64,000 nt of DNA from Geobacter sp. AOG2 (GCF_019972295.1 NZ_BLJA01000001.1:1946117-2010116); one strand, 5' to 3'. Numbered from the stretch's first letter, positions 16,714-26,775 are shown. Made by a program: numbers and translations. Notes: generated from the sequence alone by a model not told the origin.

Positions 16714-18483
16714 TCAGACGATTTCCTGTAATTCCTCAATCAAGCCTTTAAGAAAATCATAACCTTTCTGCCAGAAATCCTCGGCTGTGATGTCGATCCC
16801 AGCCAGACGGGCTGTGTCTGCCGGCGACAAAGCTCCGCCCGATTCCAGCAGGCGGCGATAGCCCGGCTTAAAGCCTTCACCTTCTTCACGGTATTTCTGG
16901 AACAACGCCAGAACCAGCAGTTCGGCAAAGGTGTAGGAATAACAGTAAAAGCGGCTGTGAATAAAATGGCTGATATAGCTCCACCCCCAACGGTAGGCCG
17001 GGATCGGTTCCACGGCATCTCCGAACAGTTTGCCATTCTCCTCCAGCCAGATCCCGGCAATGCGGTCATTGGACAGCAATCCGGCCTGCCGCTCGTTGTG
17101 CAGGCGCAGTTCGAAACGGGTCAGCACGGTTTGACGGAAAGTGGTGGCGATGATGTCCTCGATCTTGGCGCACAACAATGATTTGCGCACCGCCGGATCG
17201 GTTTCGTTTTCAAGCAACATGCGGGTCAGCAGCATTTCGCCGAAAACCGACGCGGTTTCGGCCAACGGCAGCGGGGCGTGGTAGTTGAGCATGTTCTGCT
17301 TCTGGGCCAGGACAAAGTGCAGACCGTGGCCCGCCTCATGGGCGATGGTGGCCAGATCGCGCAGGGTGCCGGTATAGTTGAGTAACAGAAACGGTGGGAT
17401 CTGCGGCGAAACCCCCATGGCAAAGGCGCCTCCCGATTTGCCGGCGCGCGGCAGCACGTCCACGCGGCGCTCATCGAAGAAGGCCCCGACTATACGGCCG
17501 AAATCCGGGTCGTATTGGCTGTAGGATGAGACTACCAGGTCCCGGGCCTCGTCAAAGCCATACTGCTTCTCCGACTCGGCCACCGGGGCGTACATGTCGC
17601 AGTTGCGGATCTTGTCCATGCCGAGCATCTTGGCCTTGAGGCGGAAATAATCCTGGGCAAGGCCGTAGTTGGCCTCGGTCACGTGCATCAGATGCTCCAC
17701 CGCCTCATCCGGGATCTCGTTGCCGATGTTGGTGGGCTGGATCGGCGTTGCATAGCCACGCAGCTCCATCTCCTGGCCATGGTCGAGAGCCATGTTGTTG
17801 AATACCGAATTGAAGACGATGCCGTGCTCGGCGTGGCGTTCCAGGAAGGTGGTCTGGGCTCGGAAACGGACGTCGGCCGACGGGTGGTGCAGCAACGAGA
17901 GCAATTCCTCTCCGGTGAAATCCCGTTCCTCGCCGTCCAGCTCCATACGGTAGCTGAAGGATGCCGACAATTCGTCGAACAGTTTGGTGAAGGCGTTCAC
18001 ACCGGTCAGGTCCTTGCGGGTCAGGAGCCGCTCCTCGTTTTCCTTGAGGCTGTAGGGACGGAATTTGCGGATGCCGGCCAGGAAATGAACGTACGGCGCC
18101 GCTTCCGGCAGGTTGCAGAGCGCTTCAAAGCTCCGGTCGTCCAGGTGCATCAACTCCAGGTCAAAGAACAACAGTTGCTGGGACAGACCGCTACCAAGCT
18201 CGGAACAGCGCTGTGCCAGGGCGCGGTTGGCTTCGTCGGCCGAATCCGCGGCAAACAGCAGGTGTGCATAGCAGAACGGTTTGGCCATACGCACCTGCAA
18301 GGCCTCGTATTCCTGCACGGCGGACAGGATGGCGGCGCTGTCCAGGCCTGCCAGCTTCTCGAAGTAACGTTCGCGGAACGTAGCGGCCAAGCTGCCGAAG
18401 GAGGCCAGGTCGGCCTCAAGCTCGGGCGAATCCGGTGAAGGGTAGAGCAGGGCGGTGTTCCAAGTCAGATCGGTTTGGGACAT
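16714..18483 (-). CDS. pepF: Oligoendopeptidase F, M3 family
   Basis: This 589-residue zinc metallopeptidase has the M3 active site IAHEAGHGLHFVL and the downstream glutamate region PLAETASVFGEMLL. Length matches PepF (about 600). It cleaves short peptides, normally in the cytoplasm. It has no signal peptide. The gene appears to be a single unit: the upstream gap of 125 bases on the minus strand separates it from the small lipoprotein gene, which runs in the same direction. Confidence 0.96.
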   Translation of the reverse strand: MSQTDLTWNTALLYPSPDSPELEADLASFGSLAATFRERYFEKLAGLDSAAILSAVQEYEALQVRMAKPFCYAHLLFAADSADEANRALAQRCSELGSGLSQQLLFFDLELMHLDDRSFEALCNLPEAAPYVHFLAGIRKFRPYSLKENEERLLTRKDLTGVNAFTKLFDELSASFSYRMELDGEERDFTGEELLSLLHHPSADVRFRAQTTFLERHAEHGIVFNSVFNNMALDHGQEMELRGYATPIQPTNIGNEIPDEAVEHLMHVTEANYGLAQDYFRLKAKMLGMDKIRNCDMYAPVAESEKQYGFDEARDLVVSSYSQYDPDFGRIVGAFFDERRVDVLPRAGKSGGAFAMGVSPQIPPFLLLNYTGTLRDLATIAHEAGHGLHFVLAQKQNMLNYHAPLPLAETASVFGEMLLTRMLLENETDPAVRKSLLCAKIEDIIATTFRQTVLTRFELRLHNERQAGLLSNDRIAGIWLEENGKLFGDAVEPIPAYRWGWSYISHFIHSRFYCYSYTFAELLVLALFQKYREEGEGFKPGYRRLLESGGALSPADTARLAGIDITAEDFWQKGYDFLKGLIEELQEIV

Positions 18484-18608
18484 GAATGATTATCTCCGTT
18501 GTTTGATGGGAATAGGACACACTTTCCGCGCGTGTCGGAAGAAGAGTACTACGAGGCGGATGAAGCGTCAAGGCGGGCCGGCGTTCCACGGGTTGTCAGG
18601 CCGCGCGG

Positions 18609-18836
18609 TTACTGTCTGGATTTTTCAATTGCCTGCTCGCGCTCTGCTTTGTACTGGTCATAGGTCATGCTGTTTGCCTTGTCGAGGCATCTCTGGGTAT
18701 CAGCCGGGTTCAGGTTTTTGTAGCATTCCTGCCGTTGCTGCTCCTGGAATCCCGCGTACCATGACCGATAGGTGCATCCTGGAGCAACCAGACAAAGACA
18801 GACGATCATCAATCGCATAAGAGTTCTTTTAGGCAT
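18609..18836 (-). CDS. Small putative lipoprotein
   Basis: This 75-residue protein has a basic start (MPKRTLMR), a hydrophobic stretch and a lipobox-like LVAPGC with the cysteine at residue 21. The mature part is short, charged and helical, with two further cysteines (38 and 50). GAGGAAAA lies 8 bases before the ATG. The frame stays open upstream, but that part covers the terminator of the next gene. The function is unknown; the closing segment QYKAEREQAIEKSRQ suggests a coiled helix. Confidence 0.75.
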   Translation of the reverse strand: MPKRTLMRLMIVCLCLVAPGCTYRSWYAGFQEQQRQECYKNLNPADTQRCLDKANSMTYDQYKAEREQAIEKSRQ

Positions 18837-18911
18837 GCAATTTTCCTCGTTCGTATTCCCGGAATCGGGTGCTATATATTGCCATAATGGGCAAGCAGGC
18901 GCCAGGGTTTT

Positions 18912-18958
18912 CCCTGTCGCTGTTCTGTGCGGCAAACCGACCGCACAGAACATCAGGG
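18912..18958 (-). terminator. Terminator of the DUF3047 gene
   Basis: A 12-bp perfect stem (CCGCACAGAACA with its complement) sits inside an outer CCCTG/CAGGG pairing. It overlaps the stop codon of the DUF3047 gene. Confidence 0.7.
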
Positions 18959-19597
18959 CGATTTGCTGGTCGAGAGCGTGATCGCCCCATACCAGGCAGT
19001 GGCTTCGCCGCCTGTGTTGTCCGTATCGGTCATGACGGCAATGGCGCCGATCTCGTGAGGTTCGTCTCCGAACAGACGGCGGTAGTCGGCCAGGATGTCC
19101 CGTTCCTCGGTCAGCCATTGTCCGGCCCGTTCCGAGCCCGATTCCACGGCCAGCATCATGGCATGGGAGGTGAAGGCATTGGGAATGGCGCCTCCCTTGG
19201 GCAGGCGGTTGGCCCAGATATAGTTGATAGCCCTGGTCTGCCAGAAAAAACGGCCCGGAAAGACCACATACACCCGCGCCGCATAATCGTCCCCGGCCTT
19301 GGTCGTTTCATCGCCGTTTTTCACAATGTCGGCAATCTTCCACGACCAGCGCAGGTAGCGAAAGCTTTGGGGATCGAGCTTCATCTTCTTGAACAGTCCC
19401 GATGCCGTACCTTTGCTGAAGGCCCTGACAACGGTCCGGCCATCGTCCCGCACCAGCGAATAGTCAGTGGACCCCTTGAAGGTCTTGGTTTCCCAACCGC
19501 GCAACCCTTCAGAGGAAAAGGCGCTGACACGATACTCGTTTGCCTGGGCGGTGGCGCAGAATCCAACCAGTATCAACAACAGAATTCTTCCCGCCAT
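18953..19597 (-). CDS. DUF3047 family exported protein
   Basis: This 214-residue protein has a signal peptide (about residues 1-19, ending TAQA) and the DUF3047 fold. Characteristic blocks are YLRWSWKI, GDDYAARVYVVFPG, INYIWANRLPKG and a C-terminal IAVMTDTDNTGGEATAWYG. The domain resembles carbohydrate-binding-like beta sandwiches, but no function is known. It is transcribed away from the transglutaminase gene; their shared 268-base upstream region should hold both promoters. Confidence 0.9.
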   Translation of the reverse strand: MAGRILLLILVGFCATAQANEYRVSAFSSEGLRGWETKTFKGSTDYSLVRDDGRTVVRAFSKGTASGLFKKMKLDPQSFRYLRWSWKIADIVKNGDETTKAGDDYAARVYVVFPGRFFWQTRAINYIWANRLPKGGAIPNAFTSHAMMLAVESGSERAGQWLTEERDILADYRRLFGDEPHEIGAIAVMTDTDNTGGEATAWYGAITLSTSKSP

Positions 19598-19865
19598 TTT
19601 TGTTTCTCCCTGATGTCACAGAGATCACAACACCAATTTTGCTATGGGCTGGAAAATTGCAATGTCAACAACACGGTGCATGTTTATACTACAATAAATT
19701 TGCCTGAAAAATTGCACAACAATACAAAATGTTTCTATTGAGAGGCAGTTAAAGTATATAAGTATGTCTGGGCAAGCTGTAGTCATAACACACTGGTGTG
19801 GTTGAGATCGCGCCAGCGGCCGCGATGTTGTTCCCCACACAAACTGAATATCGAACGAGGATCGT

Positions 19866-20465
19866 ATGTACCCTGAATCGGATGATTTAAACGACTATCT
19901 GGTTTCCGACACGATTATTGATTGGGAAACTCCGGCTGTCCGGCGGAAGGCTCTGGAACTTACGCAGTCACTGTCGGATGAGGTTGCCAAGGCCCGTTGT
20001 CTGTACGAATGGGTGAGAGATACCATTTCCCATACCAATGATGCCGGCCTGGACATTGTGACCTGCACGGCGAGCGAGGTGCTCCATCACGGCACCGGGA
20101 TCTGTTTTGCCAAAAGCCACCTCCTGGCCGCCTTGCTCCGGGCGGTCAATATCCCGGCCGGTTTCTGCTACCAGGTTTTGCGGCTGGACCCGCCTGTGGA
20201 TAATGAACCGGTCCTCCACGGTTTTAATGCCGTCTACCTCGCTACTCTCGATAAATGGATTCGGGTCGATAGCCGGGGCAACACCAAGGGGATCAACGCC
20301 CAATTCAGCATCGAACAAGAGCAACTTGCCTTTGCCATGGACCCCGAGGCCGATGAATTCATCTACGAGGCTATTTTTGCGGCTCCGGTGGACAGTGTGG
20401 TCGCCACGCTGAAAAGGTACACGACCATGAACGAACTGTGGCCGGATCTGCCCCAATGCCTGTGA
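19866..20465 (+). CDS. Transglutaminase-like cysteine protease fold protein
   Basis: This 199-residue protein has the transglutaminase-like core: a cysteine in HHGTGICFAKSHLLAALLRA, a histidine in VLHGFNAVYL and an aspartate in WIRVDSRGN form the expected triad. It lacks a signal peptide, so it acts in the cytoplasm. Bacterial members are usually proteases or amide hydrolases, or they modify peptides. The SagB-type gene follows 22 bases later, so the two are probably an operon and may act on the same substrate; that is inference. Confidence 0.88.
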   Translation: MYPESDDLNDYLVSDTIIDWETPAVRRKALELTQSLSDEVAKARCLYEWVRDTISHTNDAGLDIVTCTASEVLHHGTGICFAKSHLLAALLRAVNIPAGFCYQVLRLDPPVDNEPVLHGFNAVYLATLDKWIRVDSRGNTKGINAQFSIEQEQLAFAMDPEADEFIYEAIFAAPVDSVVATLKRYTTMNELWPDLPQCL

Positions 20466-20487
20466 TTGCCTTGAAGGATGGGGGACG

Positions 20488-21255
20488 GTGAAAAAAACTC
20501 CGCACATTACCAGAGAGATCGGCAGATATCTTCTGACCGACCGGATACGGGAAGTGGTTAACTTTTGGGTAACCCCGCAATCCGAGGGTTCGGACCCGCC
20601 GCCGGCACAGAAACCGGCGTCTGAGGACCAGAACATAATCAAACTGCCGGATCGGGAAACATGGTCCATTCAGCCATGCGACCTGCAAACCGCCATTGCC
20701 GACCGCCGGAGCCATCGCCGATTTACGGCAGAGTCCCTGACATTGGATGAACTTTCCTTCCTCCTGTGGGCCACCCAGGGCGTCCGGACGGTAATCCACG
20801 AAGCGGCTGTCCTGCGCACCGTTCCTTCCGCCGGCTGTCGCCACCCTTTTGAAACCTATCTCGCCGTGTTGAGGGTCGAAGGTCTCGATATCGGTATCTA
20901 CCGATACCTGCCGCTGGATCATTCGATTATTTTCGAAAAAGAAATCGATAACCTGTCGGCCCATCTGACGGCAGCCGCCCGAGGACAGAGCTTTGCCGGA
21001 CAGGCAGCCGTCACGTTCATCTGGACAGCCATCCCCTCCCGGACCGAATGGCGTTATGCAGAAGCATCCTACAAGGTAATTGCCCTGGATGCCGGGCATG
21101 TCTGCCAGAACCTCTACCTGGCATGCGAAGCTATCGGAGCCGGCACCTGCGCCATAGCTGCGTACAACCAGGCCTTGGCCGATGGTTTGCTGGGGGTGGA
21201 TGGGGACGAAGAATTCGCAATCTATTTGGCCCCGGTTGGGAAGATTATTGCTTGA
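20488..21255 (+). CDS. SagB/ThcOx-type nitroreductase-fold FMN oxidoreductase
   Basis: This 255-residue protein belongs to the SagB-like branch of the nitroreductase family. It shows IADRRSHRRFTAESLTLDEL, LRTVPSAGCRHPFETYL and the C-terminal DAGHVCQNLYLACEAIGAG, which form the FMN site and dimer. SagB enzymes oxidise azolines in peptide natural products; many stand-alone relatives without a peptide cluster exist and their substrates are unknown. The GTG start has GGGGGACG upstream. No YcaO or precursor peptide gene is nearby, so a RiPP pathway is not supported. Confidence 0.9.
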   Translation: MKKTPHITREIGRYLLTDRIREVVNFWVTPQSEGSDPPPAQKPASEDQNIIKLPDRETWSIQPCDLQTAIADRRSHRRFTAESLTLDELSFLLWATQGVRTVIHEAAVLRTVPSAGCRHPFETYLAVLRVEGLDIGIYRYLPLDHSIIFEKEIDNLSAHLTAAARGQSFAGQAAVTFIWTAIPSRTEWRYAEASYKVIALDAGHVCQNLYLACEAIGAGTCAIAAYNQALADGLLGVDGDEEFAIYLAPVGKIIA

Positions 21256-21414
21256 GTATTCGCATGATGTACCGTTGTTAGCTGGTTATTGTGATTATAT
21301 AAATGATGGTTTACTTTTTAACATTCTGGAATAACGTTGAAATTTGTGCGCTTGTCATGTAGAAAACAATAATGATCCAGTAAACCAGCAGATTGCACCG
21401 CCAAAGGAACGACA

Positions 21415-24069
21415 ATGTCAATTATTGAACTGAAATCATTGGCAAAAAAGTTCGGGCTGATCTTAATAAGCTGCTGGACCGGCATCATCTGTTTGTTAGT
21501 GATTCTGAGCCTGCATTACCGACATCAAGAGACTTTGAAGGCGGCGGAGAATGAAGCCAGGGACTACTTCTACCTCAACCTGTTTTACCGGGCCTGGGGA
21601 GCAAAAATGGGTGGTGTCTACGTCCCGGCAGACAAAGTCGTACCTAATCCTTATCTCAGCATTCCGGACCGCGACATAACCGCCAACAACGGAAAACAAC
21701 TTACTCTCGTCAATCCCGCCTACATGACCAGGATGGTCTTCGAGTCCATCATTGCCAGTTCACCCGATCCTGTTATAAATAAAATCACCAGCCTCAAACC
21801 GCTCAACCCGGTCAACGCCCCCGATGAATGGGAACGCAAGAGCCTCGAAGTATTTGAGCGACGTGAAAGCAAGGAACGCTCCGAGGTGATCGATATTTTC
21901 GGAAAGCCCTATTTGCGCCTGATTTCGGCGTTTGTGGTTGAAGAGCCTTGTCTGAAATGCCATGCCCAGCAAGGATACCGCCTGGGGGATATCCGTGGAG
22001 GGATCAACATATCGGTGCCGCTTGCCAAACACTACGGATTGGAAAAGACCTTCAACCAAAAAATTATTGGCGGCTATCTTTTCCTCTGGATGCTCGGCAC
22101 CTCAGGCATAGCAATGACCTCACGCCGGCGTTGGAATTTCGATATAAGATTGCAAAACAGCGAGAGAAAGTTCCGCACCGTATGCGATTGGACTCAGGAT
22201 TGGGAGTATTGGATCGGCCCGGACGATATAATGCGCTACATTTCTCCCTCCTGTGTTGATATTACCGGGTATACACAGGCCGAATTTACCGGCGACCCGG
22301 ATCTGCTCAAAAAAATTGTCCACCCGGATCATTCGGCTACTTTTTGCAAGCATCACAAGGAGGCCATAGGCGGGCAGCAGCGTCACAATGATATCATCGA
22401 ATTTAAAATCATTACCAAACAAGGCCAGGTACGCTGGATCCAGCATCGCTGCCGCCCGGTATTCGATGGGGCGGTGCCCCTGGGGCGGCGCGTTTCGAAT
22501 CGGGACATAACCGATCAAAAGGCCGGCGAAGAGAAAATCAGCCGTTTGTCGGCCATAGTTGAATCATCCGACGATGCAATCATCTCGAAAACGATGGACG
22601 GAGTTGTCACAACGTGGAATCAAGGGGCAGAAAAACTGTTCGGCTATTCCGAACAGGAAATGATCGGCTCATCGTTACTTGCCCTTTTCCCACCGGATCG
22701 TGAGCACGAAGAACAGGACATTCTGGCCGCCGCCTCACGCGGAGAGAGCGTCAAGCATTTCGAAACGGTCCGCATTTGCAAAGATGGCAGGGCCATCGAC
22801 GTTTCGGCAACGATTTCGCCGATAAAGGATCAGCAGGGGACCATCATTGGCGTTTCAAAAATAGCGCGGGATATAACCGCGCGTAAAAAGGCCGATGAGG
22901 AACGCCTGCTGTTTGAACGTCAGATGATGCAAACCCAGAAACTGGAAAGCCTTGGGGTATTGGCCGGAGGCATTGCCCATGATTTCAATAATATTCTCAT
23001 GTCCATCATCGGCAATGCCGATCTGGCTCTGACGCGTATCAACAAGGAATCTCCGGCTACGGATAATCTGCGTCATGTCCTGGACGCCTCGTCCCGTGCC
23101 GCCGATCTGGTGCGGCAGATGCTCGCCTATTCGGGCAGAGGTCAGTTCATCATCGAAAGCATCGACCTCAATGCACTGGTTCAAGAGATGACCCATATGC
23201 TTGAGGTATCCATTTCCAAGAGTGCAGTGCTCAGATTCAATCTGCGCCGGCCATTGCCGTCCGTTACAGCCGACGCTACCCAGATTCGCCAAGTCATTAT
23301 GAACCTCGTCATCAATGCCTCCGAGGCAATCGGCGACCGAAGCGGCATTATCGCCATAACCACCGGCTGCATGAATTGCGACCAGCGCTATCTCAGGCAG
23401 ATATGTCTCGACAAACAAATCCCCGAGGGCCTGTACGTCTTTCTCGAAATAGCCGACACCGGATGCGGAATGGACGAAAAAACAGTGGGCAGGATTTTCG
23501 ATCCATTCTTCACGACCAAGTTTACCGGCAGGGGATTGGGTATGGCTGCGGTACAAGGAATTATTCGCGGCCACCACGGGGCTGTCAAGATTTATAGCGA
23601 AGTTGGAAAAGGCACGACATTTAAGGTGTTTCTTCCCGCCACCACGATGCCGGGAGAGTTGTTTGATACCACCCCCGGCGCGTGCAGCACGTGGCGGGGA
23701 TCGGGTACCGTGCTTTTGGTGGATGATGAGGAATCGGTGCTTGGAATCGGCAGCGAAATGTTGCGGGAGTTGGGGTTCGATGTCATCACCGCCCTCGATG
23801 GGCGGCAGGGTGTGGATCTCTTTATCGAGAACGTGGAAAAGATAACCTGCGTCATTCTCGACCTTACGATGCCGCACCTGGATGGCGAACAGACGTTCCG
23901 GGAATTGCGACAACTGCGATCGGATGTTAGAGTTATCATGTCAAGCGGCTATAACGAGCAGGAGGTGACGCAGAAGTTCCTCGGCAAGGGTTTGGCCGGC
24001 TTCATTCAAAAACCTTACAGGCTGTTGACGTTGAGAGAAACACTTCGCCGGGTACTTGGAGTTTCTTGA
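21415..24069 (+). CDS. Hybrid histidine kinase with DUF3365 haem-sensor domain
   Basis: This 884-residue kinase has TM1 (about 14-33), a periplasmic DUF3365 domain (about 36-215) with a c-type haem site CLKCH at 179-183, TM2 (about 219-236), two PAS domains (about 246-370 and 375-495), the acceptor histidine in [12 protein letters not shown], an ATPase domain (FTTKFTGRGLGMAAVQGI) and a C-terminal receiver (LDLTMPHLDG). The haem makes a redox or gas sensor likely. AAAGGAAC precedes the ATG. The HD-GYP response regulator starts 30 bases later and is the probable partner. Confidence 0.95.
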   Translation: MSIIELKSLAKKFGLILISCWTGIICLLVILSLHYRHQETLKAAENEARDYFYLNLFYRAWGAKMGGVYVPADKVVPNPYLSIPDRDITANNGKQLTLVNPAYMTRMVFESIIASSPDPVINKITSLKPLNPVNAPDEWERKSLEVFERRESKERSEVIDIFGKPYLRLISAFVVEEPCLKCHAQQGYRLGDIRGGINISVPLAKHYGLEKTFNQKIIGGYLFLWMLGTSGIAMTSRRRWNFDIRLQNSERKFRTVCDWTQDWEYWIGPDDIMRYISPSCVDITGYTQAEFTGDPDLLKKIVHPDHSATFCKHHKEAIGGQQRHNDIIEFKIITKQGQVRWIQHRCRPVFDGAVPLGRRVSNRDITDQKAGEEKISRLSAIVESSDDAIISKTMDGVVTTWNQGAEKLFGYSEQEMIGSSLLALFPPDREHEEQDILAAASRGESVKHFETVRICKDGRAIDVSATISPIKDQQGTIIGVSKIARDITARKKADEERLLFERQMMQTQKLESLGVLAGGIAHDFNNILMSIIGNADLALTRINKESPATDNLRHVLDASSRAADLVRQMLAYSGRGQFIIESIDLNALVQEMTHMLEVSISKSAVLRFNLRRPLPSVTADATQIRQVIMNLVINASEAIGDRSGIIAITTGCMNCDQRYLRQICLDKQIPEGLYVFLEIADTGCGMDEKTVGRIFDPFFTTKFTGRGLGMAAVQGIIRGHHGAVKIYSEVGKGTTFKVFLPATTMPGELFDTTPGACSTWRGSGTVLLVDDEESVLGIGSEMLRELGFDVITALDGRQGVDLFIENVEKITCVILDLTMPHLDGEQTFRELRQLRSDVRVIMSSGYNEQEVTQKFLGKGLAGFIQKPYRLLTLRETLRRVLGVS

Positions 24070-24099
24070 CCGGTCATCAATTTTTAGGAAAGCTCGTTT

Positions 24100-25176
24100 A
24101 TGATGGAGCAGGTTTTGCAACCCAAAAAAGCACGCATCCTTATCGTTGACGACGATCCGAATGTCCTTTCCGTCCTCGATGAGACCATGAACCAGTATGG
24201 CTGTGATGCCGTTAAGGCCTTCACGGGGGGTGAGGCATTGGCCTTGGCGGAAATCGCCCCCCCGGACCTTATCCTCCTTGATATCGGTATGCCGGAAATG
24301 GACGGATATCAGGTGTGCAAGCGGTTAAAGATTAACTCCAGACTCAAGGACATACCGGTGATTTTCATGAGCGGTCTTGATTCGACGGAGGTAAAGGTCA
24401 GGGCATTCCAGGCCGGGGGCGTCGACTATGTGACCAAGCCTTTCCAGTTCTCCGAATTGCAGGCCAGGGTAGGGACACACCTTAATCTCTGCTCGCTTCG
24501 CTATAAGCTGGAATTCCACAAAATGGTTGAGGAAAAGGTCAAAGAGGTCTCGGAAGCCCAGCAGGCAACCATTTTCGCCCTTGCAAAACTGGCAGAGCAC
24601 AGGGATGGCGATACGGGCGCACATCTGGAGCGTGTCAGGGAATATTGCCGTCTGCTTGCGGAACAACTCCTTCAGGACTCATCTTATTCATCCCATATCT
24701 CGCAGGAGTTCGTGCAATGTATCCAGTATGCATCTCCGCTTCATGATATCGGCAAGGTGGCCATACCGGACAGCATCCTTTTGAAGCCCGGCAAGTTGAC
24801 CGTCGAAGAATTCGAAGTGATGAAAACCCACACGGTTGTCGGTGCCGAGAACTTACAGGTTGTATATAACAAGTATGCGGAAAACATTTTCATCGGAATG
24901 GGAATCGAGATAGCCTTATACCACCACGAACGGTGGGATGGGAACGGGTACCCGGATGGCCTGATCGGAAAAAACATACCACTTTCCGCGCGCATAACGG
25001 CGCTGGCTGATTTCTACGATGCGCTTCGCTCAGACCGATGCTATCGTACCGGTTTCAGCCATGATCACGTCAAAACGATGGTCGTGGATGGTGACGGCAC
25101 GCACTTCGACCCGGAGATTGTAAAGGCCTTTCTCGTGTTGGAAGATGAGTTCAGACTGATTATGGATAGACAATAA
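24100..25176 (+). CDS. Response regulator with HD-GYP phosphodiesterase domain
   Basis: This 358-residue protein has an N-terminal receiver (residues 10-130, phospho-aspartate in LILLDIGMPEMDG) and an HD-GYP domain with all hallmark residues: HDIGKVAIPD, then HHERWDGNGYPDGL. HD-GYP enzymes hydrolyse cyclic di-GMP. The receiver probably takes phosphate from the upstream haem-sensor kinase, so this pair would lower c-di-GMP in response to a redox signal. The GGDEF gene follows after 26 bases, so synthesis and breakdown functions are in one operon. Confidence 0.95.
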   Translation: MMEQVLQPKKARILIVDDDPNVLSVLDETMNQYGCDAVKAFTGGEALALAEIAPPDLILLDIGMPEMDGYQVCKRLKINSRLKDIPVIFMSGLDSTEVKVRAFQAGGVDYVTKPFQFSELQARVGTHLNLCSLRYKLEFHKMVEEKVKEVSEAQQATIFALAKLAEHRDGDTGAHLERVREYCRLLAEQLLQDSSYSSHISQEFVQCIQYASPLHDIGKVAIPDSILLKPGKLTVEEFEVMKTHTVVGAENLQVVYNKYAENIFIGMGIEIALYHHERWDGNGYPDGLIGKNIPLSARITALADFYDALRSDRCYRTGFSHDHVKTMVVDGDGTHFDPEIVKAFLVLEDEFRLIMDRQ

Positions 25177-25202
25177 CTTTAAATTTATCATGAATAAAGG
25201 GG

Positions 25203-26732
25203 ATGCAGTTGACGCCAGCCCAAGAACTACTGACAGGTAATATCCGATTGCCCTCACCTCCTGCAATCGCGATCAAAATCCTTGAAACCGTGCGTAAGGA
25301 AAATTTTTCCTTTGAGGACCTTGCCCGGGTTATCGAATCTGACCCTGCGTTGGCTGCTCGAGTACTCAAAACCGCCAATTCCTCCTATTACAGCCAAAAC
25401 CAAAAAATAAGCAGCATCGAAAAATCTCTGGCCATACTCGGCACGCATGCGGTGAAAAATATCGCCCTGTCATTCGTTATTTGTTCCGAGTTGATGTGTG
25501 AGCCCTATGAAATATTCGATGCGACGGTATTTTGGCGACGGGCTCTGTCATCGGCGGTCGCAGCCGAGATGATACTCAAGCTGACGGGCCAACAGTGTGC
25601 GGATATTTTTGTCATAGCCTTGCTTCAGGATATCGGCATTATGGTAATGCATGGTTGTCGGCCACGCGATTACCAGCTCGTATTCAATTATAGAAAAGGC
25701 AGTTCGCTGCCTTTGCCTGAAGTCGAAAGACTGATCTTTGGCTGCGATCATCAGGATGTGGGGGCTGAACTCCTGAAAAGCTGGCAACTGCCGGAGGAGA
25801 TCTACGAATCGATACGTCATCACCATCAGGATAATCTGGTCCCGGAAAAATATCGCCTCCAGGCGGATATACTGAGTATCGCAAACGACCTGTCATCCTT
25901 TTACAGTGGGAAGCAGGATGTTAACAGGATCAGGCATCTCAAAAGCGTTCTCGATTCGAAATTCAGTATTAACGGGAGCGCAGTGGATGATTTAATTGAA
26001 TCTGTCGGCACCCAGACATTGGCGGTGTTGTCCTCATTCGACATTGCCCCGGGGAAACTCCGCCCGTTTTCTCTCATATTGCAGGAAGCGAATGAAGGGC
26101 TCAGCCAACTGTACGACTCATACGCGTTACAAATTATTGAGCTCAAACAGGCTAAGGAAAGGCTTGAGGAGCAGGCACATGAACTCAGCAGTGCGAACAA
26201 AAAACTTCAGGAACTCGCCTCTCGGGACAGTTTAACGGGGATCTTCAATTACCGCATATTCCAGGAAGCAATGGATCGCGAGATGCTGAGGTCCCAAAGG
26301 TACGGTCATGAGTTTTCGTTGATCGTTTTTGATGTGGACAACCTCAAAAAAATTAACGATGAGCATGGACACTCTGCTGGAGACCAAATACTTATCGAAA
26401 TATGTAAGGCGGTCGGCAAGACGATACGGGCAGTCGATGTTTTTGTCAGATGGGGTGGTGATGAATTCGCCATAATCATGCCGGAGACAGGTGGTGCACG
26501 AGCTCTTGTCGTTGCCGAGCACCTGAAGGATTGCGTGGAAGCGTTGATTGTTCAGATGGACAACGAAATCATTAAAACCAAAATCAGTATTGGTTTAACC
26601 AGTTGCGACCTTTCCAAATTACCCATGGATAAAAGAAAAATTATTCATTTATCCGACACAGCGTTATTGAAGGCAAAGGAAAGCGGCAAAAACAAAATTT
26701 GTGCTTTATTTTCGGATGGTCTGCAAAGCTGA
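25203..26732 (+). CDS. HDOD-GGDEF diguanylate cyclase
   Basis: This protein of about 509 residues combines an HDOD domain (about 8-280), a coiled coil (about 295-345) and a GGDEF domain (about 345-505). The active site RWGGDEFAII and the inhibitory I-site RAVD five residues before GGDEF are present, so it should make cyclic di-GMP with product inhibition. AAGGGG lies directly against the ATG at 25203, so a TTG at 25209 with better spacing is a real alternative start. It is the third gene of the sensor-kinase operon. Confidence 0.93.
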   Translation: MQLTPAQELLTGNIRLPSPPAIAIKILETVRKENFSFEDLARVIESDPALAARVLKTANSSYYSQNQKISSIEKSLAILGTHAVKNIALSFVICSELMCEPYEIFDATVFWRRALSSAVAAEMILKLTGQQCADIFVIALLQDIGIMVMHGCRPRDYQLVFNYRKGSSLPLPEVERLIFGCDHQDVGAELLKSWQLPEEIYESIRHHHQDNLVPEKYRLQADILSIANDLSSFYSGKQDVNRIRHLKSVLDSKFSINGSAVDDLIESVGTQTLAVLSSFDIAPGKLRPFSLILQEANEGLSQLYDSYALQIIELKQAKERLEEQAHELSSANKKLQELASRDSLTGIFNYRIFQEAMDREMLRSQRYGHEFSLIVFDVDNLKKINDEHGHSAGDQILIEICKAVGKTIRAVDVFVRWGGDEFAIIMPETGGARALVVAEHLKDCVEALIVQMDNEIIKTKISIGLTSCDLSKLPMDKRKIIHLSDTALLKAKESGKNKICALFSDGLQS

Positions 26733-26775
26733 CATAAAAACGGCCAGATCAATAATTACATAAGGGCGATTTCCC

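Noticed and set aside
20488-21255. Interpretation of the SagB-type gene as part of a RiPP biosynthetic cluster
   Set aside because: No YcaO cyclodehydratase, precursor peptide or exporter is nearby.
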